A stretch of 7,539 nt of DNA from JAWVEV01 sp033856535. GTDB taxonomy: Bacteria; Actinomycetota; Thermoleophilia; Miltoncostaeales; Miltoncostaeaceae. Positions 1-4,991 of this stretch are shown here, piece by piece. The DNA is taken from contig JAWVEV010000076.1 of the NCBI GenBank assembly GCA_033856535.1, positions 1 through 7,539 of the forward strand. Direction: 5' to 3'. The position numbers were made by a program, and so were the translations under genes. Numbering within the stretch: the first letter of the stretch is position 1; each line of letters opens with the position of its first letter. Below the pieces are notes generated by a model. The model had not been told where the DNA came from. It made no database searches and saw only the letters and a list, made by a program, of their open reading frames with translations.

Positions 1-144
1 CGTCCGGGTGCGGGCCTGGGCCAGCACCCGGACGCCGGATCCCACCAGCCGGGCGACCAGCGCCGACCCGACCATGCCGGTGCCCCCGGTGACGAACGCC
101 GTCGGCGCCGGCCCGGGGCCGGCACCCGGTGATCCGGTGCTCAG
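1..144 (-). CDS. NAD(P)-binding Rossmann-fold protein (epimerase/SDR-like), N-terminal fragment
   Basis: Only the N-terminus is in the window; the gene runs off the left edge. Read on the minus strand it contains TAFVTGGTGMVGSALVARL, the TGGxGxxG dinucleotide-binding loop and first helix of NAD-dependent epimerase/dehydratase or atypical short-chain dehydrogenase proteins, followed by a second beta strand (GVRVLAQAR). Substrate and reaction cannot be told from this fragment. It follows the sulfur-carrier gene with a 4-base overlap if it starts at CTG (144-142), whose last two bases begin the TGA stop of that gene, so it is probably the third gene of the same operon. There is no ATG, GTG or TTG in frame between the upstream gene's stop and the Rossmann motif; the first in-frame ATG (75-73) lies inside the motif and would destroy it. 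The CTG start is therefore an inference. The fold assignment is firm, the exact start is not. Confidence 0.7.
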   Translation of the reverse strand, partial: MSTGSPGAGPGPAPTAFVTGGTGMVGSALVARLVGSGVRVLAQARTRT

Positions 145-413
145 CCGCCCGCGACGGCCGGCAGGATGGTGACCTCCTGGCCGTCCCCGACCTGGGTCTC
201 GATCCCGTCGGCGAAGCGGACGTCGTCGCCGGCGACGAAGACGTTGACGAAGCGGCGCAGCGACCCGTCCTGCATGACGCGGTCGCGGAAGCCGGCGTAC
301 TGCCCGTCGAGCTGGTCGATGAGCTCCCGGACCGTCCCGGGCTCGCACTCGACCTGCGACAGGCCGCCGACCAGCGGGCGCAGCGGGGAGGGGATTCGGA
401 CGTTCACGGCCAT
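141..413 (-). CDS. metO: MoaD/ThiS/CysO-like sulfur-carrier protein (MetO-type)
   Basis: A 90-residue ubiquitin-fold (beta-grasp) sulfur carrier. The product ends VTILPAVAGG; the terminal Gly89-Gly90 is the site that is adenylated and turned into a thiocarboxylate in this family. The tail and the RFVNVFVAGDDVRF segment (residues 54-67) closely resemble mycobacterial CysO, the sulfur donor for CysM. In Streptomyces, a carrier of this type encoded just downstream of a threonine-synthase homologue (MetO with MetM) donates sulfur for homocysteine formation. The ATG start is supported by GAAGGAG ten bases upstream (424-430). The gap to the upstream enzyme gene is 22 bases, so the two are almost surely co-transcribed and should share the SAM riboswitch control at 1774-1880. 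The activating E1-like (MoeB/ThiF) enzyme and any JAMM peptidase are not in this window. The carrier identity is near certain; the specific partner and the symbol are inferred from context. Confidence 0.88.
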   Translation of the reverse strand: MAVNVRIPSPLRPLVGGLSQVECEPGTVRELIDQLDGQYAGFRDRVMQDGSLRRFVNVFVAGDDVRFADGIETQVGDGQEVTILPAVAGG

Positions 414-435
414 GTGGTTCGTTCTCCTTCGGGGG

Positions 436-1680
436 TCAGGCGAGCACCGCGTCGGCGACGGCGGCCTCGAAGCTCGCGACGGTCGCCTCGATCGGGTGGC
501 GGCGCACGCGCGAGGCCACCGCGTCGAGCGTCTTCAGCCCGTCGCCGGTGATGTAGATGACGACGCGCTCGTCGGGGTCGATGGCGCCGGCGCGCGCGAG
601 CTTCGCGAAGACGGCGGTGGTCACGCCGCCGGCGGTCTCGGTGAAGATGCCGGTGGTCCGGGCGAGCAGCTCGATGCCCTCGACGATCTCCTCCTCGGTG
701 ACGGCGCTGATCGAGCCGCCGGTCGCGTGGGCCACGTCGAGGGCGAAGACGCCGTCGGCCGGGTTCCCGATGGCGAGGCTCTTGGCGATCGTCGACGGGC
801 GGACCGGCGTCACGAAGTCGACGCCGGCGTCCCAGGCCGCGGCGACCGGGCCGCAGCCCGCCGCCTGCGCGCCGTTCAGGACCGGCAGGTCGCCCTCGGC
901 CAGGCCGAGCTCGAGCAGGTCGCGGAAGCCGCGGTGGATCTTGGTGTAGAGCGAGCCGGAGGCGATCGGGACGATGCAGCGGTCCGGCAGGCGCCAGCCG
1001 AGCTGCTCGGCGACCTCGTAGGCCAGCGTCTTGGAGCCCTCGCTGTAGTAGGGCCGCACGTTGACGTTGACGAAGGCCCAGGGCCGCTCGCCGGCCAGCT
1101 CCATGCAGAGCCGGTTCACGTCGTCGTAGGTGCCGTCGACGGCCAGCAGGGTGGTGCCGTAGACCGCCGTGGCGACGATCTTCTGCTCCTCGAGGTCGGC
1201 CGGGACGAAGACGTAGCTCTCGAGGCCGCGCGCCGAGGCGTGGGCGGCGACCGAGTTGGCGAGGTTCCCGGTGGAAGCGCAGGCGACGACGCGGAAGCCG
1301 AGCTGGACGGCCTTCTCGAGCGCGACGCTCACCACCCGGTCCTTGAAGCTGTGGGTGGGGTTCGCGGTGTCGTTCTTCACCCAGACGTCGCGCAGGCCGA
1401 GCTCGGCGGCCAGGCGGGGGGCGCGCACCAGGGGGGTCATGCCGGCGGGCAGGCCGGCCGTGGGGTCCGCGGGGGCGCAGGGCAGGAGATCCGCGTAGCG
1501 CCAGAGGGAGAGCGGCCCGGCGGCGATGCGCTCACGAGAGACGGTGCGCGCCAGCCGCTCCATGTCGTACATCACCTCGAGCGGGCCGAAGCAGTACTCG
1601 CAGACGTACGCCGCGGTCAGCTCCGTCGTCCGCTCGCACTCCTTACATCGCAGGGCCGATGCCGCAGTACCGGTCTCCAC
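436..1680 (-). CDS. metM: Threonine-synthase-like PLP enzyme, probably homocysteine synthase MetM
   Basis: A 414-residue fold-type II PLP enzyme of the threonine synthase family. Visible parts: an N-terminal zinc-ribbon-like module (Cys12, Cys15, Cys27, Cys30) followed by FGPLEV; the PLP lysine in NPTHSFKDR (Lys113); the PLP/substrate loop ASTGN (residues 135-139); and a glycine-rich phosphate-binding region near the C-terminus (ITGDGLKT). The usual annotation would be threonine synthase, which converts O-phosphohomoserine to threonine. Two neighbours argue for MetM: a CysO/MetO-like carrier follows directly, and a SAM-I riboswitch precedes it. MetM takes the same substrate plus carrier thiocarboxylate and makes homocysteine. 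I chose the GTG at 1680 because GAGGGAG (1686-1692) sits five bases upstream and the product then begins VETGTAASALRCKEC, as family members do. The reading frame stays open upstream to 1815, but that stretch is the riboswitch leader and terminator. Family assignment is certain; MetM versus ThrC is about 3:1 in favour of MetM. Confidence 0.9.
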   Translation of the reverse strand: METGTAASALRCKECERTTELTAAYVCEYCFGPLEVMYDMERLARTVSRERIAAGPLSLWRYADLLPCAPADPTAGLPAGMTPLVRAPRLAAELGLRDVWVKNDTANPTHSFKDRVVSVALEKAVQLGFRVVACASTGNLANSVAAHASARGLESYVFVPADLEEQKIVATAVYGTTLLAVDGTYDDVNRLCMELAGERPWAFVNVNVRPYYSEGSKTLAYEVAEQLGWRLPDRCIVPIASGSLYTKIHRGFRDLLELGLAEGDLPVLNGAQAAGCGPVAAAWDAGVDFVTPVRPSTIAKSLAIGNPADGVFALDVAHATGGSISAVTEEEIVEGIELLARTTGIFTETAGGVTTAVFAKLARAGAIDPDERVVIYITGDGLKTLDAVASRVRRHPIEATVASFEAAVADAVLA

Positions 1681-1685
1681 AGCGA

Positions 1686-1692
1686 CTCCCTC
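1686..1692 (-). promoter_or_regulatory. Ribosome binding site of the metM-like gene
   Basis: On the minus strand this reads GAGGGAG, five bases before the GTG at 1680. It lies downstream of the leader terminator, so it is present only on read-through transcripts. It decides the start codon: upstream in-frame ATG candidates lie within the riboswitch leader. Confidence 0.75.
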
Positions 1693-1717
1693 GTCGACAC
1701 TCGCCGGACCTCGAACG

Positions 1718-1752
1718 AAAAACGCCTCTCGCCGAGGGAGGGGCGAAAGGCG
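1718..1752 (-). terminator. Intrinsic terminator of the SAM riboswitch expression platform
   Basis: On the minus strand CGCCTTTCGCC (1752-1742) pairs with GGCGAGAGGCG (1733-1723) over 11 base pairs with a single G-U. The loop has 8 bases and the stem is followed directly by TTTTT (1722-1718). It lies between the aptamer and the metM start, so it acts as a leader attenuator, not as the end of a gene. The 3' arm carries GCGAGAG (1732-1726), which recurs at the 3' side of the aptamer (1780-1774). The aptamer copy can therefore pair with the terminator 5' arm CTTTCGC (1749-1743) instead, giving an antiterminator. This arrangement predicts termination when SAM is bound. Confidence 0.85.
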
Positions 1753-1773
1753 ACGGGCTCCAAGCCGATCGGT

Positions 1774-1880
1774 CTCTCGCATCTCCCGGGCGATACCACC
1801 CGTCGGATTTGGCACCTGGCGCTTTCACGCTGGTTGCCGCGGCTTCAAAGGGCCTGTCCCTCCACCGCTCTTGATGCGCG
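1774..1880 (-). promoter_or_regulatory. SAM-I (S-box) riboswitch aptamer
   Basis: Read on the minus strand, the conserved S-box landmarks occur in order: P1 5' strand CGCATC (1878-1873); the ATCAAGAG joint; GTGGAGGGACAGGCCC and TTTGAAGCC, the kink-turn and pseudoknot segment; GGCAACC; a P3 hairpin with a GAAA tetraloop (GCGTGAAAGCGC); GGTGCCAAATCC; a P4 hairpin CGGG/CCCG; GGGAGATGCG with P1 3' strand GATGCG (1783-1778). P1 closes perfectly over 6 base pairs. SAM-I aptamers bind S-adenosylmethionine and normally turn off methionine or SAM genes when SAM is plentiful. Here the aptamer sits about 100 bases before a threonine-synthase-like gene, with an intrinsic terminator between. The presence of P4 in the SAM-I position favours SAM-I over SAM-IV. 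Confidence 0.93.
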
Positions 1881-1885
1881 CGGCC

Positions 1886-1914
1886 AGTATACGAACGGCC
1901 TCCCGGAATCGCAA
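1886..1914 (-). promoter_or_regulatory. Sigma70-type promoter of the riboswitch-metM-metO unit
   Basis: On the minus strand TTGCGA (1914-1909) and TATACT (1891-1886) are separated by exactly 17 bases, a near-consensus housekeeping promoter that stands out in such GC-rich DNA. Transcription would start around 1878-1880, at the first base of the riboswitch P1 stem, so no unexplained 5' leader remains. The promoter, aptamer and terminator support each other. Confidence 0.8.
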
Positions 1915-1919
1915 AATGT

Positions 1920-1934
1920 GCCCGCTTTGCGGGC
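1920..1934. repeat. Short perfect inverted repeat in the divergent intergenic region
   Basis: GCCCGC-TTT-GCGGGC is a perfect 6-bp inverted repeat with a 3-base spacer. It lies just upstream of the -35 box of the metM promoter and about 50 bases before the divergent zinc-ribbon gene. It could be an operator, or chance in GC-rich DNA. No T-tract follows on either strand, so it is not a terminator. Confidence 0.3.
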
Positions 1935-1981
1935 GGGACGGCGGTTCTGGCGAGGGCCGTTACCATTGCCCCGAGCCGTTG

Positions 1982-2572
1982 ATGTCCGCGCCCCCAGCCG
2001 ACGACCCCCCGCGCCCGCGCGCGGCCGAGCCGCCCGACGACGCCGGCCCGAGCGACGCCGCGCCCTCCGAGGACGCGGCCGCCGAGGCCCGCCCGGCGCC
2101 GGGCCGGCGCCTCTTCCGCCGCCGCCCGCCCGAGCTCCCCGCGCCCGGGGCCGAGGGCGTCGAGACGCCGGGGGCGGCCGGCCTGCGCCGGCGCCGGCGG
2201 GCCCTGACCCAGCAGCGCCAGGAGGCGATCTACCACCTGGGCGGCCTGGCCTTCGAGCTCTTCCGCCGGGACCAGCTGCCGGCCGGGGTGATGCGCCGGC
2301 GGGCCGGTGAGGTGGCCGAGATCGACCGCACGGTCGGCGAGATCGACGCCTGGCTCGAGGAGATCGACCGCGTTCGGCGCGAGCGGAAGGAGGCGCGCAA
2401 GCAGCCCGCCCTCGCGGCGAGCGCCGAGGTCGGCTGCTGCACGCGCTGCCGGGCGACCTTCGTCGCCGAGGCGCGGTTCTGCTCGCGGTGCGGCGTGGCC
2501 TTCGGGCCGGGGCCGGCGATCCTCGCCGAGGAGGTCACCCAGGTCATCGGCAAGGAACGCGAGGGCCGGTGA
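1982..2572 (+). CDS. Zinc-ribbon protein with helical middle, function unknown
   Basis: Encodes 196 residues. Residues 1-65 are rich in Pro, Ala, Asp and Glu and look disordered. Residues 68-75 are an Arg cluster. Residues 76-142 are charged and predicted helical (LTQQRQEAIYHLGGLAFELF, then a likely amphipathic helix or coiled coil with EIDRTVGEIDAWLEEIDRV). A C-terminal zinc ribbon has Cys153-x2-Cys156 and Cys167-x2-Cys170, with an extra Cys152. No signal peptide or membrane segment is visible, so it should be cytoplasmic. I do not recognise a characterised family. Its TGA overlaps the GTG of the next gene by four bases, and that product also has a zinc ribbon, so the two probably work together. 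The ATG at 1982 has no clear Shine-Dalgarno. An in-frame ATG at 1916 would add 22 residues including CPLCG and a later Cys, but that stretch has weaker third-position GC and looks intergenic. Confidence 0.8.
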   Translation: MSAPPADDPPRPRAAEPPDDAGPSDAAPSEDAAAEARPAPGRRLFRRRPPELPAPGAEGVETPGAAGLRRRRRALTQQRQEAIYHLGGLAFELFRRDQLPAGVMRRRAGEVAEIDRTVGEIDAWLEEIDRVRRERKEARKQPALAASAEVGCCTRCRATFVAEARFCSRCGVAFGPGPAILAEEVTQVIGKEREGR

Positions 2573-3399
2573 GCCCGCGGCCGGATGGCGCGCCGGACGG
2601 GCGCACGGGCTGGGAGGCGCTCGACCGCTGGGTGAAGGACGACGGGGCGGCCGCCGGCGCCGAGGGGGCGCCCGACCCGCCGCCCACCTGCACGACCTGC
2701 GCGGCGCGCCTCGAGGACGACCAGACCTACTGCCTGGACTGCGGCTCCCCCACCCCGCTCGCCCCGCGCCTGACGCGCTCGAGCCGGTCGGTGGCGATCC
2801 TGGCGATCGCGCTGGCGGTGCTCGGCATCGGCGCCGGCGCGTTGGCGTACGCGATGGCCGCCGACGACGAGCCGGTGCTGGGATCCGTCACGAGGAGCAC
2901 CGAGACGGCGCCGGGCGCGCCGCTGCCGACCGAGACGAGCGGGGGCTTCCCGCCGCTCCCGGCCGACACGACCGGCGGGTTCCCCTCGACCGGCACCACG
3001 CCGCTGATCCCGCCGACGGGGACCGGCTTCGGGACGACGACCTCCGGCGTGCCGCCGGTGACCGGGACCAACACGTTCACGACGCCGGTGAAGCCCACGA
3101 CGTCGCGCACGCCGACGACGCCCTCGGGGAGCGGCGGCGACTGGCCCGCCGGGACGACGGCCTGGACCGCCCAGGTCTCCTCGGTGCGGGACAAGGGCGA
3201 CGCGGAGGCGCTGAAGACGCGGCTCCGCGCGGCCGGCGAGGACGCCGGGGTGCTCGACTCGAGCGACTTCGACGAGCTCGAGCCGGGCTATTACGTGGTC
3301 TTCTCGGGGACCTTCGACTCGCGGGCCCAGGCGATCGCCCACGCGGCGGAGCTGAAGTCGACCTACCCCGACGTCTTCGCCCGGCGGCTGTCGGGCTGA
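2569..3399 (+). CDS. Zinc-ribbon, single-pass membrane protein with C-terminal SPOR-like domain
   Basis: Encodes 276 residues from a GTG that overlaps the upstream TGA (GTGA), so translation is coupled. Domains in order: a short acidic N-terminus; a zinc ribbon with Cys41-x2-Cys44 and Cys55-x2-Cys58; one transmembrane helix at about 74-97 preceded by Arg70, Arg73 (inside-positive); a Thr/Pro/Gly-rich linker of about 100 residues (98-195) with TGGFP-like repeats; and a C-terminal SPOR-like domain at about 198-274 (WTAQVSSVRDKGDAEALKTR ... GYYVVFSGTFDSRAQA). The likely topology is zinc ribbon in the cytoplasm and SPOR domain outside. SPOR domains bind glycan strands lacking stem peptides, typically at division sites, so a cell-envelope or division role is plausible but inferred. 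The linker would reach through the wall. The domain layout is clear; the biological role is unknown. Confidence 0.85.
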   Translation: MSPRPDGAPDGRTGWEALDRWVKDDGAAAGAEGAPDPPPTCTTCAARLEDDQTYCLDCGSPTPLAPRLTRSSRSVAILAIALAVLGIGAGALAYAMAADDEPVLGSVTRSTETAPGAPLPTETSGGFPPLPADTTGGFPSTGTTPLIPPTGTGFGTTTSGVPPVTGTNTFTTPVKPTTSRTPTTPSGSGGDWPAGTTAWTAQVSSVRDKGDAEALKTRLRAAGEDAGVLDSSDFDELEPGYYVVFSGTFDSRAQAIAHAAELKSTYPDVFARRLSG

Positions 3400-3452
3400 C
3401 CTGAGCGCCCGCCGCCGCCGCTCGTAGCCTTGGCCCATCGACGTGATCGACC

Positions 3453-3458
3453 AGGAGG
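3453..3458 (+). promoter_or_regulatory. Ribosome binding site of the VOC gene
   Basis: AGGAGG five bases before the ATG at 3464. It selects that ATG over an in-frame GTG at 3443, which has no such site, and shows that the VOC gene initiates independently of the SPOR gene upstream. Confidence 0.8.
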
Positions 3459-3463
3459 CGGCG

Positions 3464-3859
3464 ATGCCGACCGACGCACCGACCATCTTCCCGGGGCTGC
3501 GCTACGCGGACGCCCCGGCCGCCCTCGAGTGGCTCGCCCGGGCCTTCGGCTTCGAGGAGGTCATGGCCGTGCCCGGCCCGGACGGGACCATCGTGCACGC
3601 CGAGATGCGGCTCGGCCGGGGGATGATCATGCTCGGCTCCGACAAGGACGACCGCTTCGGGTCGCGGGCCGGCATGGGCTGGATCTACGTGGCCCTCGAC
3701 GGCGACATCGACGCCCACCACGACCGGGCGGTGGCGGCCGGCGCCGAGGTGATCATGGAGCTGACCGACACCGACTACGGCTCCCGGGACTACTCGGTGA
3801 AGGACCTCGAGGGGAACATGTGGAGCTTCGGCACCTACCGGCCGGCGCTCCCCGACTGA
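3464..3859 (+). CDS. VOC superfamily (glyoxalase/bleomycin resistance/PhnB-like) protein
   Basis: A 131-residue single-domain protein of the vicinal oxygen chelate fold. It shows the two beta-alpha-beta-beta-beta halves: FPGLRYADAPAALEWLARAF GFEEV at residues 9-33, H45 in VHAEMRLG, MGWIYVALDGDIDAHHDRA (71-89), and the end motif YSVKDLEGNMWSFGTY (110-125), which corresponds to the DPEGN-W-F signature with the family's conserved Glu (Glu116). The length is usual for PhnB-like proteins. Members include metal-dependent dioxygenases, glyoxalases and drug-binding proteins, and the substrate cannot be read from this sequence. The start is set by a strong AGGAGG site. A 64-base gap separates it from the SPOR gene, so it may have its own promoter, although I see no convincing one. 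Its end faces the minus-strand gene ending at 3867 with seven bases between, and no terminator hairpin is visible there. Confidence 0.85.
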   Translation: MPTDAPTIFPGLRYADAPAALEWLARAFGFEEVMAVPGPDGTIVHAEMRLGRGMIMLGSDKDDRFGSRAGMGWIYVALDGDIDAHHDRAVAAGAEVIMELTDTDYGSRDYSVKDLEGNMWSFGTYRPALPD

Positions 3860-3866
3860 CCTCGGA

Positions 3867-4949
3867 TCAGCCGCGCACGCGCCAGCGGCCGGGCAGGCGG
3901 GTGCGGTCCCCCGCGGTGCTCAGCACCAGCGCCCCGGCCGCCGGCGCGCGGAGGCGGAACCCGCCGCGGGCGTCGGTCCGCCCTCGCGCCACCGGACGGC
4001 CCCGCACGGTCCGGAGCTCCACCGCCAACCCCGCCCCGGCCGGCACCAGCCGGCCGGTCACGGCCCTCCCCCGCCCCGCGCGCCGCGCGCGCAAACCGGC
4101 CTCGCCGGTCGCCCGCACCACCAGGCCCAGGTCGCGCAGCTCGAGGGTCCCGCCGTCCGGCGAGGCCAGGATCCCCAGCCGCGCGGAGGACGCGCGCCGC
4201 GGCAGCGGCACCCGCACGTCCCGCCACGCCCCGCCGGCCACCGCGGTCACCCGCCGCGCGCCGGCGTCCAGCCGCACGCGCCCGGAGCCCCGCACCGCCA
4301 CCAGCAGGAACCGCGCTCCCGCGCCCCGCGCGAACCGCGGCGACGCCAGCTCCAGCGGGTCCTCCCGCACCACGAGCGCCTGCCTCCTCCCCCGCCGGGC
4401 CGGCTGCGGCACGCCCTGCAGCACGTCCCACCCCGGCAGCGGCGCGGTCACCGGCCCCACCGCCGCCACGTCGATCGCCCGCCCCAGCGCCTCCACCGGG
4501 TCGAGCACGATGCGCACGGTGCGCCCCGCGAGGCCGGGAAGCCCCACCTGGAACGTCCGGAACGGGTTCCCGGGCTCCAGGGCGCCCAGCGGCACGTCGG
4601 CTCCGCCCTCGACCGGCCGCGCCCGCACCTCGAGCGCCGCGCCCACGCCCGGCGCGCGCGCCGTCACCGCCAGCGCCTGCGCCCCCGCGGGCACCGCGAA
4701 CGGCGGCGAGATCAGCGTCGTGTTGCGCAGCAGGCGCGCGGCCGGGCCCCGCGCCGTCCCCACCAGCGGCGGGTCCTCGCGCCCCAGCGCGGTCCAGCCC
4801 TCCAGCCCGGCAGCGAATGCGCCGTTCGACGGCCCCGGGGCGAGCGTCGCCGGCGCCTCGTTGAGAAGGGCGTTGGGCGGGCCGCTCACGGCCGGCGCGG
4901 CCCCCGCCGGGGCGGCTGCGCCGATCGCGACGGCCAGGGCGATCGGCAC
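3867..4949 (-). CDS. Secreted beta-sandwich protein, function unknown
   Basis: Encodes 360 residues from GTG at 4949. A hydrophobic N-terminus ending in Ala-rich APAGAAPA (about residues 1-20) looks like a signal peptide. Residues about 41-170 (SNGAFAAGLEGW ... GNPFRTFQVGLPGLAGRTVRIVLD) have the pattern of a galactose-binding or carbohydrate-binding jelly roll. A second beta-rich stretch at about 173-280 is similar in character. Residues about 295-345 (VTGRLVPAGAGLAVELRTV ... GRTDARGGFRLRAP) resemble a carboxypeptidase-regulatory or Ig-like repeat. No catalytic motif or C-terminal anchor is visible. A GTG at 5021 would add 24 residues with a more usual positively charged n-region before the hydrophobic core, but would overlap the divergent hyuA start by 30 bases. 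No clear ribosome binding site decides between them. The frame remains open far upstream as an antisense shadow of hyuA and hyuB. It is real coding by signal peptide and fold pattern; its role is unknown. Confidence 0.7.
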   Translation of the reverse strand: MPIALAVAIGAAAPAGAAPAVSGPPNALLNEAPATLAPGPSNGAFAAGLEGWTALGREDPPLVGTARGPAARLLRNTTLISPPFAVPAGAQALAVTARAPGVGAALEVRARPVEGGADVPLGALEPGNPFRTFQVGLPGLAGRTVRIVLDPVEALGRAIDVAAVGPVTAPLPGWDVLQGVPQPARRGRRQALVVREDPLELASPRFARGAGARFLLVAVRGSGRVRLDAGARRVTAVAGGAWRDVRVPLPRRASSARLGILASPDGGTLELRDLGLVVRATGEAGLRARRAGRGRAVTGRLVPAGAGLAVELRTVRGRPVARGRTDARGGFRLRAPAAGALVLSTAGDRTRLPGRWRVRG

Positions 4950-4977
4950 GGCGCGGAGAGAGATCCCGGCTCCCGGG

Positions 4978-4983
4978 TAGAGT
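4978..4983 (+). promoter_or_regulatory. Possible -10 element for hyuA, giving a leaderless mRNA
   Basis: TAGAGT matches the TANNNT actinobacterial -10 pattern and ends eight bases before the hyuA ATG at 4992. That would put the transcription start on or next to the A of the ATG, as in leaderless transcripts common in actinobacteria. hyuA lacks a Shine-Dalgarno, which agrees. No convincing -35 is visible. A 5-bp inverted repeat, CCCGG-CTC-CCGGG, lies immediately upstream (4965-4977) and could be an operator. Confidence 0.4.
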
Positions 4984-4991
4984 CCGGGCGG

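Noticed and set aside
1681..1815. Upstream extension of the metM-like frame to an ATG at 1815 (45 extra residues).
   Set aside because: This stretch is the 3' part of the SAM aptamer and the intrinsic terminator; the extra residues have no family resemblance, and a good ribosome binding site precedes the GTG at 1680.
166..2310. A long plus-strand open frame (714 codons) across the met genes and into the zinc-ribbon gene.
   Set aside because: It runs antisense to the sulfur carrier and the PLP enzyme, through the riboswitch, and out of frame with the 1982-2572 gene. Its composition is low-complexity Gly/Arg/Asp.
2230..3486. Minus-strand open frame of 418 codons opposite the zinc-ribbon and SPOR genes.
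   Set aside because: It is Arg/Gly-rich shadow coding; the plus strand carries recognisable zinc ribbons, a transmembrane helix and a SPOR-like domain with coupled starts.
3860..3866. A shared bidirectional terminator between the convergent VOC and secreted-protein genes.
   Set aside because: Only seven bases separate the stops and no hairpin with a T-tract is visible on either strand.
3430..4980. Plus-strand open frame of 516 codons over the VOC gene and opposite the secreted protein.
   Set aside because: It is out of frame with the VOC protein and is Arg/Pro/Ser/Thr low-complexity in its second half, as expected for the antisense of a GC-rich gene.
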